From JAITWN01 sp050486285 (lineage in GTDB: Bacteria > Pseudomonadota > Gammaproteobacteria > SZUA-140), in contig JBJHCZ010000011.1 of the NCBI GenBank assembly GCA_050486285.1, forward strand, positions 17,335-81,334: 64,000 nucleotides of DNA. The letters are read 5' to 3'. Each line of letters opens with the position of its first letter. Positions within the stretch are counted from its first letter, which is position 1. Below the pieces are notes generated by a model. It was not told where the DNA came from. It did not search any database and was given only the letters and a program-made list of their open reading frames with translations. Shown piece by piece: positions 26,372 to 38,279 of the stretch. The translations under genes and the position numbers were made by a program.

Positions 26372-28285
26372 ATGACCGTCCTCACCCTCAGCCAGGTCTC
26401 GCTGGCCTATGGCCACAAGCCGCTGCTCGACCATGTCGATTTCCAGATCGCGAGCGGCGAGCGCGTCTGCCTGATCGGACGAAACGGCACCGGAAAGTCG
26501 ACGCTGTTCCGCGTCATCAGCGGCGTCGCCGAAGCGGATGACGGCGAGATCTGGCGCAAGGACACGCTGCGCATCTCCCACCTCGAACAGGACGTGCCGG
26601 AAGACGGTCACGACACCCTTTACGATGTCGTCGCCGGCGGCCTCGGCCAGGTCGGCGAGGTGCTCGCGGAATACCATCGCTGCGCGATCGGCACCCCCGG
26701 CACGCGCGACCACGACGGCACCCTGATGCGACTCGCGGCCTTGCAGCAGCACATCGAGGCGCTCGACGGCTGGAACATCGAACAGCGCGTCGCAACCGCG
26801 CTGACCCGGCTTGCGCTACCGGCGGATCGCCCGATCGCCGCCTGCTCGGGCGGCGTCCGCCGCCGCGCCCTGCTCGCCCGCGCGCTGGTCAGCGAGCCCG
26901 ACCTGCTGCTGCTCGACGAGCCGACCAACCACATGGACATCGAGGCGATCGGCTGGCTCGAGGAATACCTGCTGGGATTCCGCGGCGCGCTGATGTTCAT
27001 CACCCACGACCGCACGCTGGCGCGCCACTTGTCGACCCGTATCATCGAGCTCGACCGCGGTCGACTGACTTCCTTCCCCGGCGACTACGACACCTGGCTG
27101 CGGCGCAAGGACGAGATGCTCGAGGCCGAGGCGAAGGCACATGCCGAATTCGATCGCAAGCTCGCGGAACACGAGGCCTGGATACGTCAGGGCATCAAGG
27201 CGCGGCGCACGCGCAATGAAGGCCGCGTAAGAAAGCTCCTCGCAATGCGCACCGAGCACGCCGAACGGCGCGAACGCGCCGGCACGGTCAGTTTCAGCGT
27301 CGACAGCGGCGACTCCCCGGGACGTCGCGTCGTCGACCTGCGCCATGTCAGCTTCCACTTCGACAGCCAGTGCGTGATCCGCGACCTGTCGACGACGATC
27401 ATGCGCGGCGACCGTATCGGCATCATCGGCCCGAACGGCTGCGGCAAGAGTACGCTGCTGAAACTCATCCTCGGCGAGTTGCAGCCCGACTCCGGCGAGG
27501 TCGTGCACGGCAGCCGCCTGCAGATCGCGTACTTCGACCAGCACCGGGAACTGCTCGATCCCGGCAAGACCGTACGCGAGAACATCAGTGGCGGCAGTGA
27601 CTACGTCAGCGTGCGCGGCAGTTCGCGGCACGTCATCGGCTATCTGAAGGATTTCCTGTTCCCGCCCGATCGCGTCGATTCTCCGGTCAGGATCCTGTCC
27701 GGCGGCGAGCGCAACCGTCTCCTGCTCGCGCGTCTGTTCACGAAACCGGCGAACATGATGGTGCTCGACGAACCGACCAACGATCTCGACGTCGATACCC
27801 TGGAACTGCTCGAGGATCTGCTCGCCGACTACGACGGCACCCTGCTGCTGGTCAGTCACGATCGTGCCTTCCTCGACAACGTCGTCACCGCGACGCTCGC
27901 CTTCGAGGGTAACGGCCGGGTCGGCGAATACGTCGGCGGCTACGAGGACTGGATCAGACAACGGCCGTCGGCGCCGCCGCCGATGCTGCCCGCCACCGGC
28001 GCCCAGACGGTCCACGATACGCCGAAGTCCGCGCCGGCCAGGGCCAAACCGGCGCGCGAACGCAAACTCGGTTTTCGCGAGCGCGAGGAACTCGCCGCGT
28101 TGCCGGCGCGGATCGAACTGCTCGAGGGTGAGCAGCAGGAGATAGAGGCCGCAATCGCCGGGCGGGATTTCTACCAGCAGGACAAGGACGCGATCACCTC
28201 GACCCTGATGCGCCTGGAACAGGTCAAGGAAGAACTCGAGCACGCCTATGCACGCTGGGAGGCGCTGGACGCGCGCGATCGCTGA
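26372..28285 (+). CDS. uup: ABC-F family ATPase Uup
   Basis: A 637-residue soluble ABC-F protein with two nucleotide-binding domains and no membrane segment. NBD1: Walker A GRNGTGKST, signature CSGGVRRRALLARAL, Walker B LLLLDEPTNHMD. The linker IRQGIKARRTRNEGRVRKL is diagnostic for Uup. NBD2: GPNGCGKST, LSGGERNRLLLARL, MMVLDEPTNDLD. A C-terminal coiled coil (ELLEGEQQEIEAAIAG) is present. Uup acts on ribosomes and branched DNA intermediates and affects precise transposon excision in Escherichia coli. A palindromic repeat lies 24 bp after the stop. Confidence 0.93.
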   Translation: MTVLTLSQVSLAYGHKPLLDHVDFQIASGERVCLIGRNGTGKSTLFRVISGVAEADDGEIWRKDTLRISHLEQDVPEDGHDTLYDVVAGGLGQVGEVLAEYHRCAIGTPGTRDHDGTLMRLAALQQHIEALDGWNIEQRVATALTRLALPADRPIAACSGGVRRRALLARALVSEPDLLLLDEPTNHMDIEAIGWLEEYLLGFRGALMFITHDRTLARHLSTRIIELDRGRLTSFPGDYDTWLRRKDEMLEAEAKAHAEFDRKLAEHEAWIRQGIKARRTRNEGRVRKLLAMRTEHAERRERAGTVSFSVDSGDSPGRRVVDLRHVSFHFDSQCVIRDLSTTIMRGDRIGIIGPNGCGKSTLLKLILGELQPDSGEVVHGSRLQIAYFDQHRELLDPGKTVRENISGGSDYVSVRGSSRHVIGYLKDFLFPPDRVDSPVRILSGGERNRLLLARLFTKPANMMVLDEPTNDLDVDTLELLEDLLADYDGTLLLVSHDRAFLDNVVTATLAFEGNGRVGEYVGGYEDWIRQRPSAPPPMLPATGAQTVHDTPKSAPARAKPARERKLGFREREELAALPARIELLEGEQQEIEAAIAGRDFYQQDKDAITSTLMRLEQVKEELEHAYARWEALDARDR

Positions 28286-28309
28286 GGGCGGTTGGCAGCC
28301 TGCTGCAAT

Positions 28310-28381
28310 GGGGTCAGAGTCGTTTGATCGAAATGCATCCGTCGAAATTGATTTTACCCGGGGTCAAACCACTCTGACCCC
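28310..28381. repeat. GGGGTCAG-type palindromic repeat, copy 2
   Basis: A 72-bp element. The left arm 28310-28329 is identical to the other copies. The right arm 28362-28381 differs at two bases (GGTCAAACCACTCTGACCCC), and the centre is different. It sits in the gap between the convergent uup and sprT genes, 24 and 28 bp from their stops, and could serve as a bidirectional terminator. Confidence 0.88.
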
Positions 28382-28409
28382 CGAGACCACAGACGTGTTC
28401 AGCAGCCTG

Positions 28410-28928
28410 TTAGCGAAGCAGTGTGAGCCGCGTCCCGCAGCGGCGGCAGTGGTAACGCGCGTCCTCGTTCAGGATGCGACGATGGCGGCGTGTCGTCAGT
28501 TCATGGGCCGCGCAGTCGCAGCGATAGGCATACCGGCGCTGCGCGCGCAGCGGTATGCCGTCGAGGTCATAAGCAGCGCCGGCGGCGGGATCGATACCGA
28601 ACGCCGCCATGACCGACCGCCACTCCGGACCATGGGGACGCAGGCGCCGCGGGCGGTGCAGACAGTCGGCGACATAGTGCGCGACCTCGTGCGGCACCGT
28701 GATTTCGAGATTGTCGCGCGGATACTTCGCGAACAGCCACGGGTTGTAACGGAACTCCCGCTGCCCTCCGCGGACGCGATACATGCCGGCGGCGCGCCCG
28801 CGCAGGTCGAACAGCACCGGCAACATCTCGAAGTCTCGCCGCCAGATGACTGCGGCCCTCAGCAGCCAGTCGCGGGTCGCGGCGATCACTGCTTCGCGCC
28901 CGGCGGCGCCGATCGGCTCGATCGTCAA
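28410..28928 (-). CDS. sprT: SprT-family zinc metalloprotease-like protein
   Basis: I start this at a TTG (28928) that overlaps the mechanosensitive-channel stop as TTGA, giving 172 residues, close to the usual SprT length. The frame is open far upstream but only as a shadow of that channel gene. It has the zinc-binding VPHEVAHYV helix, a downstream third ligand region (HGPEWRSVM), and a C-terminal zinc ribbon with C-x-C and C-x2-C pairs (YRCDCAAH; YHCRRCGTRL). Bacterial SprT is poorly characterised; the domain is shared with eukaryotic Spartan proteases. Confidence 0.88.
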   Translation of the reverse strand: MTIEPIGAAGREAVIAATRDWLLRAAVIWRRDFEMLPVLFDLRGRAAGMYRVRGGQREFRYNPWLFAKYPRDNLEITVPHEVAHYVADCLHRPRRLRPHGPEWRSVMAAFGIDPAAGAAYDLDGIPLRAQRRYAYRCDCAAHELTTRRHRRILNEDARYHCRRCGTRLTLLR

Positions 28929-30598
28929 TTGCCGCCCCCGCCGCCGGCCATATGCACCGTCAGCTGATTGAACGGGATGACCCAGCCATGGCGGTTGCAG
29001 GACTCGACGGCGAGGCGCTGCATCAGGCGCTGGATGCGAAAATATCGGTCGGCGGCACCCCCGGCGAAGCCGGCGATCAGGAGCAGGTTCAGGGAGGAAT
29101 CGCCGGCCTTCGCGAACTCGACATTGAAATGAAGCAGGTGCTCGCCGACATCGCTCTCCCTGAGTCCCGCGCCCACCTCTTCCGCCATGCGCTCGCGGAT
29201 CGTCGTCGTGATTGCGGCCTGGTGGCTGTAGTCGAGCCCGAACTCGACGGTGAGGACAAAGCCGCCGGACAGCACCCGCGGCGCAAGCCCGAGGAAGTCC
29301 CGGGTCGCGAAACTCTTGATGCTGCCGAGCACCTGCAGCTGCACGCGCTCGGGCGTCTGCGCGACGATGCGACCGAAGGTGCCGTCCGAAAGCAGCAGCC
29401 AGTCGCCGAGGTCGGCGGGGAACCACGACTCGTCGGCCTCGTAGCGGCGCGAGACATGATCGACCAGCATGCGCAACGGCAGGGTCTGCACACCGCCCTG
29501 CAGTTTCGGGTTCTCCAGCGTCGCGTACATGCCGAGCGTGCGGATACGCCACGGCAGGCCGTCGTAGATGATGCGCTCCCCTTCCCTGACCGGACCGAGG
29601 TTCAGCATCAGTCGCGCCTCGGTCAGAAATCTCGGCAATGAACGCTGCGCCGCGAGCGCCGCGCCGGCCAGCAGGATCAACAGCAGGCCCAGCAACAGCC
29701 AGTCGCCGCGGACGTAGAACACCGCCATGCCGGACAACAGGACGATGATCGTCGTGAACAGGTAGAACAGCAGGTTGCCGACCCGCGCCGGGAACACGCC
29801 GCTCTCCCGCGCGCGCCGCATGACCTGGCGATCGTAGAGGCGTGCCAGCGCGCGCATGCCGAGGTAGACGAACAGCATCACGAGGATCGCGATGAACAGG
29901 TTCAGCACGCGTCCCGACAACAGCGTCTGCAGGCGGTCGAGCGGGTCCTGCTGCGCGGCCGGCGGCGCCAGCACCTGCTGCATCTCGATCTCGACCAGGT
30001 TCAGGCGATTGCGGGCCTCCTGGTAGCGCCGTTGCCAGCGTTGCTCGAGCGTCGAGAAGGCCTCCCGGAGATGGTCGGAGGGCGCATGCTCGCGATTGCG
30101 CTCGATGTTGCGCAAGGCGGTCTCCGCGGCGTCGACACGTTCCTGATAATAGGCCTGCTCATTGCGCAAGCGCTCGAGCCTGCGCGGACGTTCGGTCAGG
30201 CGACGCAGCTCCAGCAGTACCGGCTCGAATACCGATTGAAGCTCATCGCGCCAGTCGAACGCGGTCTCGGTGCGCACGCCGAACAACCCGAGGTCGACGC
30301 TCTCGGTTGCGAGCAGTTCGAGCGCCGTCTGCAGCGACTCGAGATCCTGCACACGCTGCTCGATCTCGCGCGACAGCCGCGCCTGCTCGCGCTCGTTGTC
30401 GGTCTCGCGCAGCTCCTGGCGCAGTTCTCGCAGATCGGCACGCATCGCGTCCATCGTCTCTACGAGGATCTCGAGATGGCGCCAGCTCTCGGGGGTACGA
30501 GTTTCAGGCGTAGCCTGCGCGACAGCGATTGCGGGCAGCGACCATGCCGCCAGCAACAGCATCAGCAGCCACAGACCACGCCGATTCATCGCAAGCAC
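28925..30598 (-). CDS. MscS-like mechanosensitive channel protein with periplasmic coiled coil
   Basis: A 557-residue protein with a signal peptide (LWLLMLLLAAWSLPAIAVAQ) and then about 200 mostly helical, charged residues predicted as periplasmic coiled coil. Transmembrane helices near 235-255, 280-300 and 305-325 follow (LFIAILVMLFVYLGM; LLFYLFTTIIVLLSG; LLLGLLLILLAGAAL). The cytosolic part has an MscS-type beta domain (DWLLLSDGTFGRIV) and an alpha/beta C-terminal domain. It ends in a glycine tail (MAGGGGGN). The architecture recalls large MscK/YbiO-type channels, but the beta-domain match is only moderate. Translationally coupled to sprT. Confidence 0.75.
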   Translation of the reverse strand: MLAMNRRGLWLLMLLLAAWSLPAIAVAQATPETRTPESWRHLEILVETMDAMRADLRELRQELRETDNEREQARLSREIEQRVQDLESLQTALELLATESVDLGLFGVRTETAFDWRDELQSVFEPVLLELRRLTERPRRLERLRNEQAYYQERVDAAETALRNIERNREHAPSDHLREAFSTLEQRWQRRYQEARNRLNLVEIEMQQVLAPPAAQQDPLDRLQTLLSGRVLNLFIAILVMLFVYLGMRALARLYDRQVMRRARESGVFPARVGNLLFYLFTTIIVLLSGMAVFYVRGDWLLLGLLLILLAGAALAAQRSLPRFLTEARLMLNLGPVREGERIIYDGLPWRIRTLGMYATLENPKLQGGVQTLPLRMLVDHVSRRYEADESWFPADLGDWLLLSDGTFGRIVAQTPERVQLQVLGSIKSFATRDFLGLAPRVLSGGFVLTVEFGLDYSHQAAITTTIRERMAEEVGAGLRESDVGEHLLHFNVEFAKAGDSSLNLLLIAGFAGGAADRYFRIQRLMQRLAVESCNRHGWVIPFNQLTVHMAGGGGGN

Positions 30599-30607
30599 TC
30601 CGGTTCG

Positions 30608-32086
30608 TCACGTCTGTCGTACAAGCGCGTGCTCCAGTCGATTGCACCAGTTGCGCAGCACCGTGACACGCGCATGGCGCTTGTCCTCGGCGGCGACGAG
30701 GTTCCACGGCGCCACCGCGGTGTCGGTCTGCGCGAGCATCTGTTCGACCGCGGCGATGTAGTCATCGCGGCGCTCGCGGTTGCGCCAATCGTCGTCGGTC
30801 AGCTTGTGCCGCTTCCAGGCCACGCGCTCGCGATCCTGAAATCGCTTCAACTGCTCGCCGGCGCTGACATGCAGCCAGTACTTGGCCAGCACGATGCCGT
30901 GATCGACGAGCCGGGCCTCGAAGTCATTGATCTCGTCGTAGGCCCGCCGCCATTCATGCTCCCCGGCAAGCCCCTCGACGCGCTCGACCAGCACGCGACC
31001 GTACCACGAGCGATCATACACGGTCAGGAACCCCGCGCGCGGCAGTTGACGCCAGAAGCGCCACAGATAATGCCGGCTGCGTTCGACCTCGTTCGGCGCG
31101 CCGACCTGCATGACCCGGTACAGGCGCGCATCGATCGGCGCAACCAGCCGGCGGATGATGCCGCCCTTGCCGGCGGCATCCCAGCCCTCGAAGACCGCGA
31201 CGCAGGGGATGCCGGCCGACCAGGCCCGCCAGGCGAGAGTGGTCAAGCGTGACTGCCAGCGTTTCAGGTCGCGCTTGTAGACGTCTTCCGACAGACTCGT
31301 GCCGAGATCCACGCGCGAGAGCGCGGATGATCCGGGTTTGTTCACACACCCGGCTTCCACGGCGTCGCGCGCTGCCGCGGTTTCGTCCGCCCGGCGCGCC
31401 ATCGCATCGAGCAGGATAGTTCCGGCCCCGAGATCGCGGGCACGATCGTCATGCGCGTCGATACGATGCCAGGGACTGGGATCACTGTCGGTGAGCGCGA
31501 GCAGGCGGTCGGCGGCTTCGGTGAATAATCCGAACTGGCGCTTGCCCCTGCCCTCCGCGGCATGCCCGCGCAGGTAGCGCTGGATCTCACGGCGACGGCG
31601 CATGCGCTGCTCATGAACCTCGCGATCGAGGTGCAGCCACAACTTGACGAGCGACAGGCCGTCGGCGACCAGCATGCGTTCGTGCGCGGCGATCCGCCGT
31701 GCCTCGCGCTCGAGATCCGCATCCCCGATCTCGCGGCGAACACGCCGGTACAGCGGCATCCAGTACCAGGCGCCGAACATGATCGCGATAGTGCCGCGCG
31801 GCGGTAGCCGGCGCCAGAAGCGCCACATCCATGGCCGTTCGCGTTCCTCGTCGCTGTCGGCCCAGAAACCGTGGGTCTCGACGCCGCGGGCGTCGAACCA
31901 TTGATTGAGGCGGTCGGCGAGTTCGCCCTTGCCGCCGCCCTCCGGGCCGGCAATGATGATCAGCGTCGCGACGCCGGCCTCGCGCAGCGCGCGCTGGCGT
32001 TCCAGCAGGGCCGGCCACAATTCGGCTTCGCGGGCCAGGAATGCCTCGCGTGAGACTGCCGGGGCTGATTTACTTGATCGGGACAT
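30608..32086 (-). CDS. pap: polyphosphate:AMP phosphotransferase (two-domain PPK2, class II)
   Basis: A 492-residue protein made of two tandem PPK2 domains, the architecture of polyphosphate:AMP phosphotransferases that make ADP from AMP with polyphosphate. Domain 1 has GPEGGGKGELADRL, a somewhat divergent Walker A. Domain 2 has the canonical FEGWDAAGKGGIIRRL and the lid-type YDRSWYGRVLVERVEG. The C-terminal domain is therefore likely to be the main catalytic one. It is soluble, with no signal peptide, and lies 9 bp upstream of the channel gene on the same strand, so the two are probably co-transcribed. Confidence 0.9.
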   Translation of the reverse strand: MSRSSKSAPAVSREAFLAREAELWPALLERQRALREAGVATLIIIAGPEGGGKGELADRLNQWFDARGVETHGFWADSDEERERPWMWRFWRRLPPRGTIAIMFGAWYWMPLYRRVRREIGDADLEREARRIAAHERMLVADGLSLVKLWLHLDREVHEQRMRRRREIQRYLRGHAAEGRGKRQFGLFTEAADRLLALTDSDPSPWHRIDAHDDRARDLGAGTILLDAMARRADETAAARDAVEAGCVNKPGSSALSRVDLGTSLSEDVYKRDLKRWQSRLTTLAWRAWSAGIPCVAVFEGWDAAGKGGIIRRLVAPIDARLYRVMQVGAPNEVERSRHYLWRFWRQLPRAGFLTVYDRSWYGRVLVERVEGLAGEHEWRRAYDEINDFEARLVDHGIVLAKYWLHVSAGEQLKRFQDRERVAWKRHKLTDDDWRNRERRDDYIAAVEQMLAQTDTAVAPWNLVAAEDKRHARVTVLRNWCNRLEHALVRQT

Positions 32087-32151
32087 GTCACACGCTGGTT
32101 AGCGACCGGCCGGGACCCGAAGGCCCCGGCACGGCTGTGACGGTCATTGTG

Positions 32152-32529
32152 TCAGATGTACGCGATGTGCGAAACGTCGGCCATGAAGTGGCGGTAGTCG
32201 CAGGTCAGCTCGTCATCGGGATGGATGTCGCGAGTCGCCCAGCCCACGCCGACCTCGCTGAAGTCGACATTCGGCTCGCGCGAATGGTTCATGTACTTGC
32301 CCATCGTCGATTCGTAGTACAGCAGGCCGCTCTGCTCGGGCTGATAGAGATGGATTTCGATTTCCTCGCGAACCGACGGCGGCAGTTTCTCGAACTCCTC
32401 CTCGGTGAAGCAGATATCGAACAGCGGGTTGAACTCCCAGACCTTGGCGCCCTGCGGGATAAAGCCCGACGCGAACACGCCGAAGCCCTGGATCGAACTC
32501 TTGTCGAGATAGGTCGGAACGATAATCAT
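32152..32529 (-). CDS. small SET-domain protein (putative lysine methyltransferase)
   Basis: A 125-residue protein that is essentially a minimal SET fold. It has an N-terminal KSSIQGFGVFAS strand pair, the pseudoknot-forming MNHSREPNVDF motif, and DELTCDYRHF near the C-terminus. These correspond to the S-adenosylmethionine and catalytic motifs NHS and ELxYDY of SET methyltransferases. It is predicted to be cytosolic. The substrate is unknown; bacterial versions are sparsely studied. It is divergent from the MFS gene across a long fold-back repeat. Confidence 0.82.
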   Translation of the reverse strand: MIIVPTYLDKSSIQGFGVFASGFIPQGAKVWEFNPLFDICFTEEEFEKLPPSVREEIEIHLYQPEQSGLLYYESTMGKYMNHSREPNVDFSEVGVGWATRDIHPDDELTCDYRHFMADVSHIAYI

Positions 32530-32611
32530 GGGACTCCTTGCCGATGATCATTGGGTGGGGCGAAAATTCCGCCTGATGTTTACAGCAAGCCCGAGGCCAC
32601 GTCAATGGCCG

Positions 32612-32817
32612 CGCGTCGTTCCGTTTCGCGGACACCCGACGCTGGTAACGGCGGTATTCGGACCCGGGCCGGCCATGTCTTTTCAGGACCGCCATGAACC
32701 CATCCCTGGGGGCTGCCTGCGAGACATCCTGTCTCGCAGGCTCCTGAAAAGACATGGCCGGCCCGGGTCCTCCTGATGTCTCGTGCCGGTCGGGTGTCCG
32801 CGAAACGGAACGACGCG
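32612..32817. repeat. nested fold-back element A (conserved core, element-specific stems)
   Basis: A 206-bp nested inverted repeat. Outer stem: 32612-32640 pairs perfectly with 32789-32817 (29 bp). Internal loops: 32641-32659 and 32771-32788. Inner stem: 32660-32688 pairs perfectly with 32742-32770 (29 bp). The 53-bp core (32689-32741) itself holds two hairpins: CCCA-TCCC-TGGG at 32699-32710 and an 11-bp stem with loop TCC at 32716-32740. The core is 51/53 identical to element B at 37741-37793, while the stems are unrelated in sequence. It fills most of the gap between the divergent SET and MFS genes. Confidence 0.9.
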
Positions 32818-32822
32818 ATCGC

Positions 32823-32851
32823 TTGACAAGACCGGCGGCCGGGCGCATATA
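32823..32851 (+). promoter_or_regulatory. sigma-70 type promoter of the MFS gene
   Basis: TTGACA at 32823-32828 and CATATA at 32846-32851, 17 bp apart. The -10 ends 7 bp before the ATG at 32859, so the transcript would be leaderless or nearly so; no Shine-Dalgarno sequence is seen. It lies 6 bp right of the fold-back element. Confidence 0.5.
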
Positions 32852-32858
32852 GCCCGCG

Positions 32859-34295
32859 ATGCCGACCGTATACTCCAGGGACCCCCGCGCCGAAAGGTCG
32901 CTGCGACACTCGATCCGGGACGGAGTGTCGTGGTCGGTGATGATCGGCAGCGGCGAGAGCTACTTCTCGGCCTTCGCGATCTACCTGAAGGCGACGACTG
33001 CCCAGATCGGCATCCTCGCCACCCTGCCGCCGCTGATCGCGTCGTTCGCCCAGTTGCTGTCGTCGTGGCTCGGGCGCCTGAGCGGCCGGCGCAAGGGTAT
33101 CATCGTGTGCGGCGCCGCCCTGCAGGCCGTGACCCTGATCCCGCTCGCGCTGCTGCCGATCCTGTTCCCGGATCATGCGATCCCGATCCTGATCGGCTGC
33201 GCGATCGTCTACTTCGCCGGCGCGAACCTCGCCGCGCCGCAATGGGGCAGCCTGATGGGCGACCTCGTCCCGGAACGGCGCCGCGGACGCTATTTCGGCC
33301 ACCGGACCCGGCTGTGCAGCATCACCTCGTTCCTCGCGCTGGTGTTCGCCGGCGTCACCCTCGACCTGTTCGACCGCAACGGCTGGACCATCGCCGGCTA
33401 CCTGACGATCCTGTTCGTCGCCGCCACCGCGCGGATGGTCTCGGTCTGGCACCTGTCGCGCATGTACGACCCGCCCGGCCATGTCGCGGCGCTCGAATCG
33501 CCGTTCCGGGCCGGTATCCGCGAACGCCTGCGCGGCTCGCCGTTCGTCCGCTTCTCGATCTTTTTCGCGGTGATGCAGTTCGCGGTCCACATCGCCGCGC
33601 CGTTCTTCGTGCTGTACATGCTGCGCGACCTCGGCCTCAGCTATCTCGAGTTCACGATCCTGAGCGCGACCTCGGTGCTGGTGCAGTTCCTGACGCTGAA
33701 CCGTTGGGGCCGGCTCAGCGACGTATTCGGCAACCGCTTCATCCTCGTCGTCACCGGGCTGACGATCCCGATCCTGCCGGCGTTGTGGCTGGTGTCGACG
33801 AACTATGTCTGGCTGCTGCTGGTACAGGCCCTGAGCGGGCTGGCGTGGGCGGGGTTCTCGCTGAGCGCGGGCAACTATCTGTACGACCTGATCCCGGGCG
33901 CAAAGCGCGCGACGCTGATGGCCTTCCATAACGTGCTGGCGAGCGTCGGGATTTTCTGCGGCGCGCTGCTCGGCGGCTGGCTGGGCACCCACCTGCCGAC
34001 GGAGATCACGCTGTTCGGAGAGACCTACGAATGGTTCAGCGCGCTATACGGGGTGTTTCTCGCATCGACGCTCGCGCGCTTCGCGGTCGCGGCACTGTTC
34101 CTGCCGCGGCTGCGGGAGATGCGCGCGGTCAGGCCGGTCAGCGTCGGCGACCTGATCTTCCGGGTCAGTCGCTTCCACCCGCTGTCCGGGCTGAACTTCG
34201 ACATCGTCGGTTCGCGCCGGCGCAAGACGGCGCGCAGGACCGCCGGCCATGACGACGACGTGCCGCCGGCCTCGACCGGCGGCGGGGGAGGCCCC

Positions 34296-34313
<18 letters not shown>
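32859..34313 (+). CDS. major facilitator superfamily transporter
   Basis: A 484-residue integral inner-membrane protein with about twelve hydrophobic segments and the MFS layout of two six-helix halves. A cytosolic loop after helix 2 is Arg-rich (LGRLSGRRKG), and the second half repeats it weakly (WGRLSDVFGNR). The N-terminus (RSLRHSIRDGVSWSVMIGSGESYFSAF) and the C-terminal basic, Gly-rich tail are cytosolic. The substrate cannot be inferred. The last 18 bases overlap the convergent typA gene. Confidence 0.85.
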
Positions 34314-36113
<1,800 letters not shown>

Positions 36114-36142
36114 GTCCTTTCACCGTAGCGGAACGGGCGGGA

Positions 36143-37492
<1,350 letters not shown>

Positions 37493-37681
37493 TGTTCTCC
37501 TGGTTGGCCTGGTCGATGCGCATTGCGCAGGACCGGTCTCGTCCAGGCGATATGATTAAAGGGTGATGATTCGAGGCAGGCCGGAAGGGGTTACCGCGAA
37601 GGTCCGCGCAGAAGACCGGTCTGCGGCAGGACACGGGCGGTATTGTAGCAGAAACCGGGCGAATGCAAAGGAATTTATTGA
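37493..37681. other. rhlE upstream region
   Basis: The 366-bp gap between rhlE and arfB (both on the minus strand) has no supported gene. Its rhlE-proximal half (this entry) may be a long 5' leader for rhlE, as is common for cold-responsive helicases, but no specific structure was recognised. The other half is fold-back element B. Confidence 0.3.
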
Positions 37682-37851
37682 ATCATTCATGAATCTCCAG
37701 TTGCAGTGGCTGGATCCCGGGCAGTCTGGCCCTCCCGGGACCGCCATAAACCCATCCCTGGGGGCTGCCGGCGAGACATCCTGTCTCGCAGGCTCCCGGG
37801 AGGGCCAGACTGCCCGGGATCTGTGGGTGTCGTGCGTGATTCATGAATGAT
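37682..37851. repeat. nested fold-back element B (same core as A, different stems)
   Basis: A 170-bp nested inverted repeat. Outer stem: 37682-37695 with 37838-37851, ATCATTCATGAATC and its complement, perfect over 14 bp. Internal loops: 37696-37712 and 37822-37837. Inner stem: 37713-37740 with 37794-37821, perfect over 28 bp. The core 37741-37793 differs from the core of element A at only two of 53 positions, yet apart from the innermost GGA/TCC triplet the stems share no evident sequence with A. It lies between rhlE and arfB, the right outer arm 8 bp from the arfB stop. Confidence 0.9.
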
Positions 37852-37858
37852 GCTGATA

Positions 37859-38278
37859 TCAATCGTCACCATTAACCCGGCCGCGCAGACGCTTCCTTTG
37901 ACCCTGCCGGGTCTTTTTGTCGAGGCGGCGTTGGCGAGCGGCGGAGCCGGGGCGGGTCGGGATGCGCGCCTTGCGCACGGCGGCGACTGCCTGGATCAGT
38001 TCGCGCAGGCGGTCGAGCGCGGCCTCGCGGTTGCGCTCCTGGCTGCGGTGCTGCTGCGCCTTGATGACGATGACGCCGTCCGCGGTGATGCGGCGGTCGG
38101 ACTGTTTCAGCAGGCGCTGCTTGTAGAACTCCGGCAGCGACGAGGCGGCGATGTCGAAGCGCAGGTGGATCGCGCTCGCGACCTTGTTGACGTTCTGGCC
38201 GCCGGCGCCCTGCGCGCGGATCGCGCTGAGCTCGATCTCGTCGTCGGGGATCGCGACGGCGCGGGAGATGCGCAGCAT
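37859..38278 (-). CDS. arfB: alternative ribosome-rescue factor ArfB (YaeJ)
   Basis: A 139-residue peptidyl-tRNA hydrolase that frees ribosomes stalled on non-stop mRNA. The start is MLRISRAVAIPDDEIELS at 38278; the longer open frame is a shadow of the upstream gene. It carries the release-factor GGQ motif in QGAGGQNVNKVAS. It has the long, strongly basic C-terminal tail (RRLDKKTRQGQRKRLRGR) that in ArfB inserts into the empty mRNA channel. Length and tail match the family. It starts one base after the stop of the upstream NMT1-like gene, so the pair is translationally coupled. Confidence 0.94.
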   Translation of the reverse strand: MLRISRAVAIPDDEIELSAIRAQGAGGQNVNKVASAIHLRFDIAASSLPEFYKQRLLKQSDRRITADGVIVIKAQQHRSQERNREAALDRLRELIQAVAAVRKARIPTRPGSAARQRRLDKKTRQGQRKRLRGRVNGDD

Positions 38279-38279
38279 G

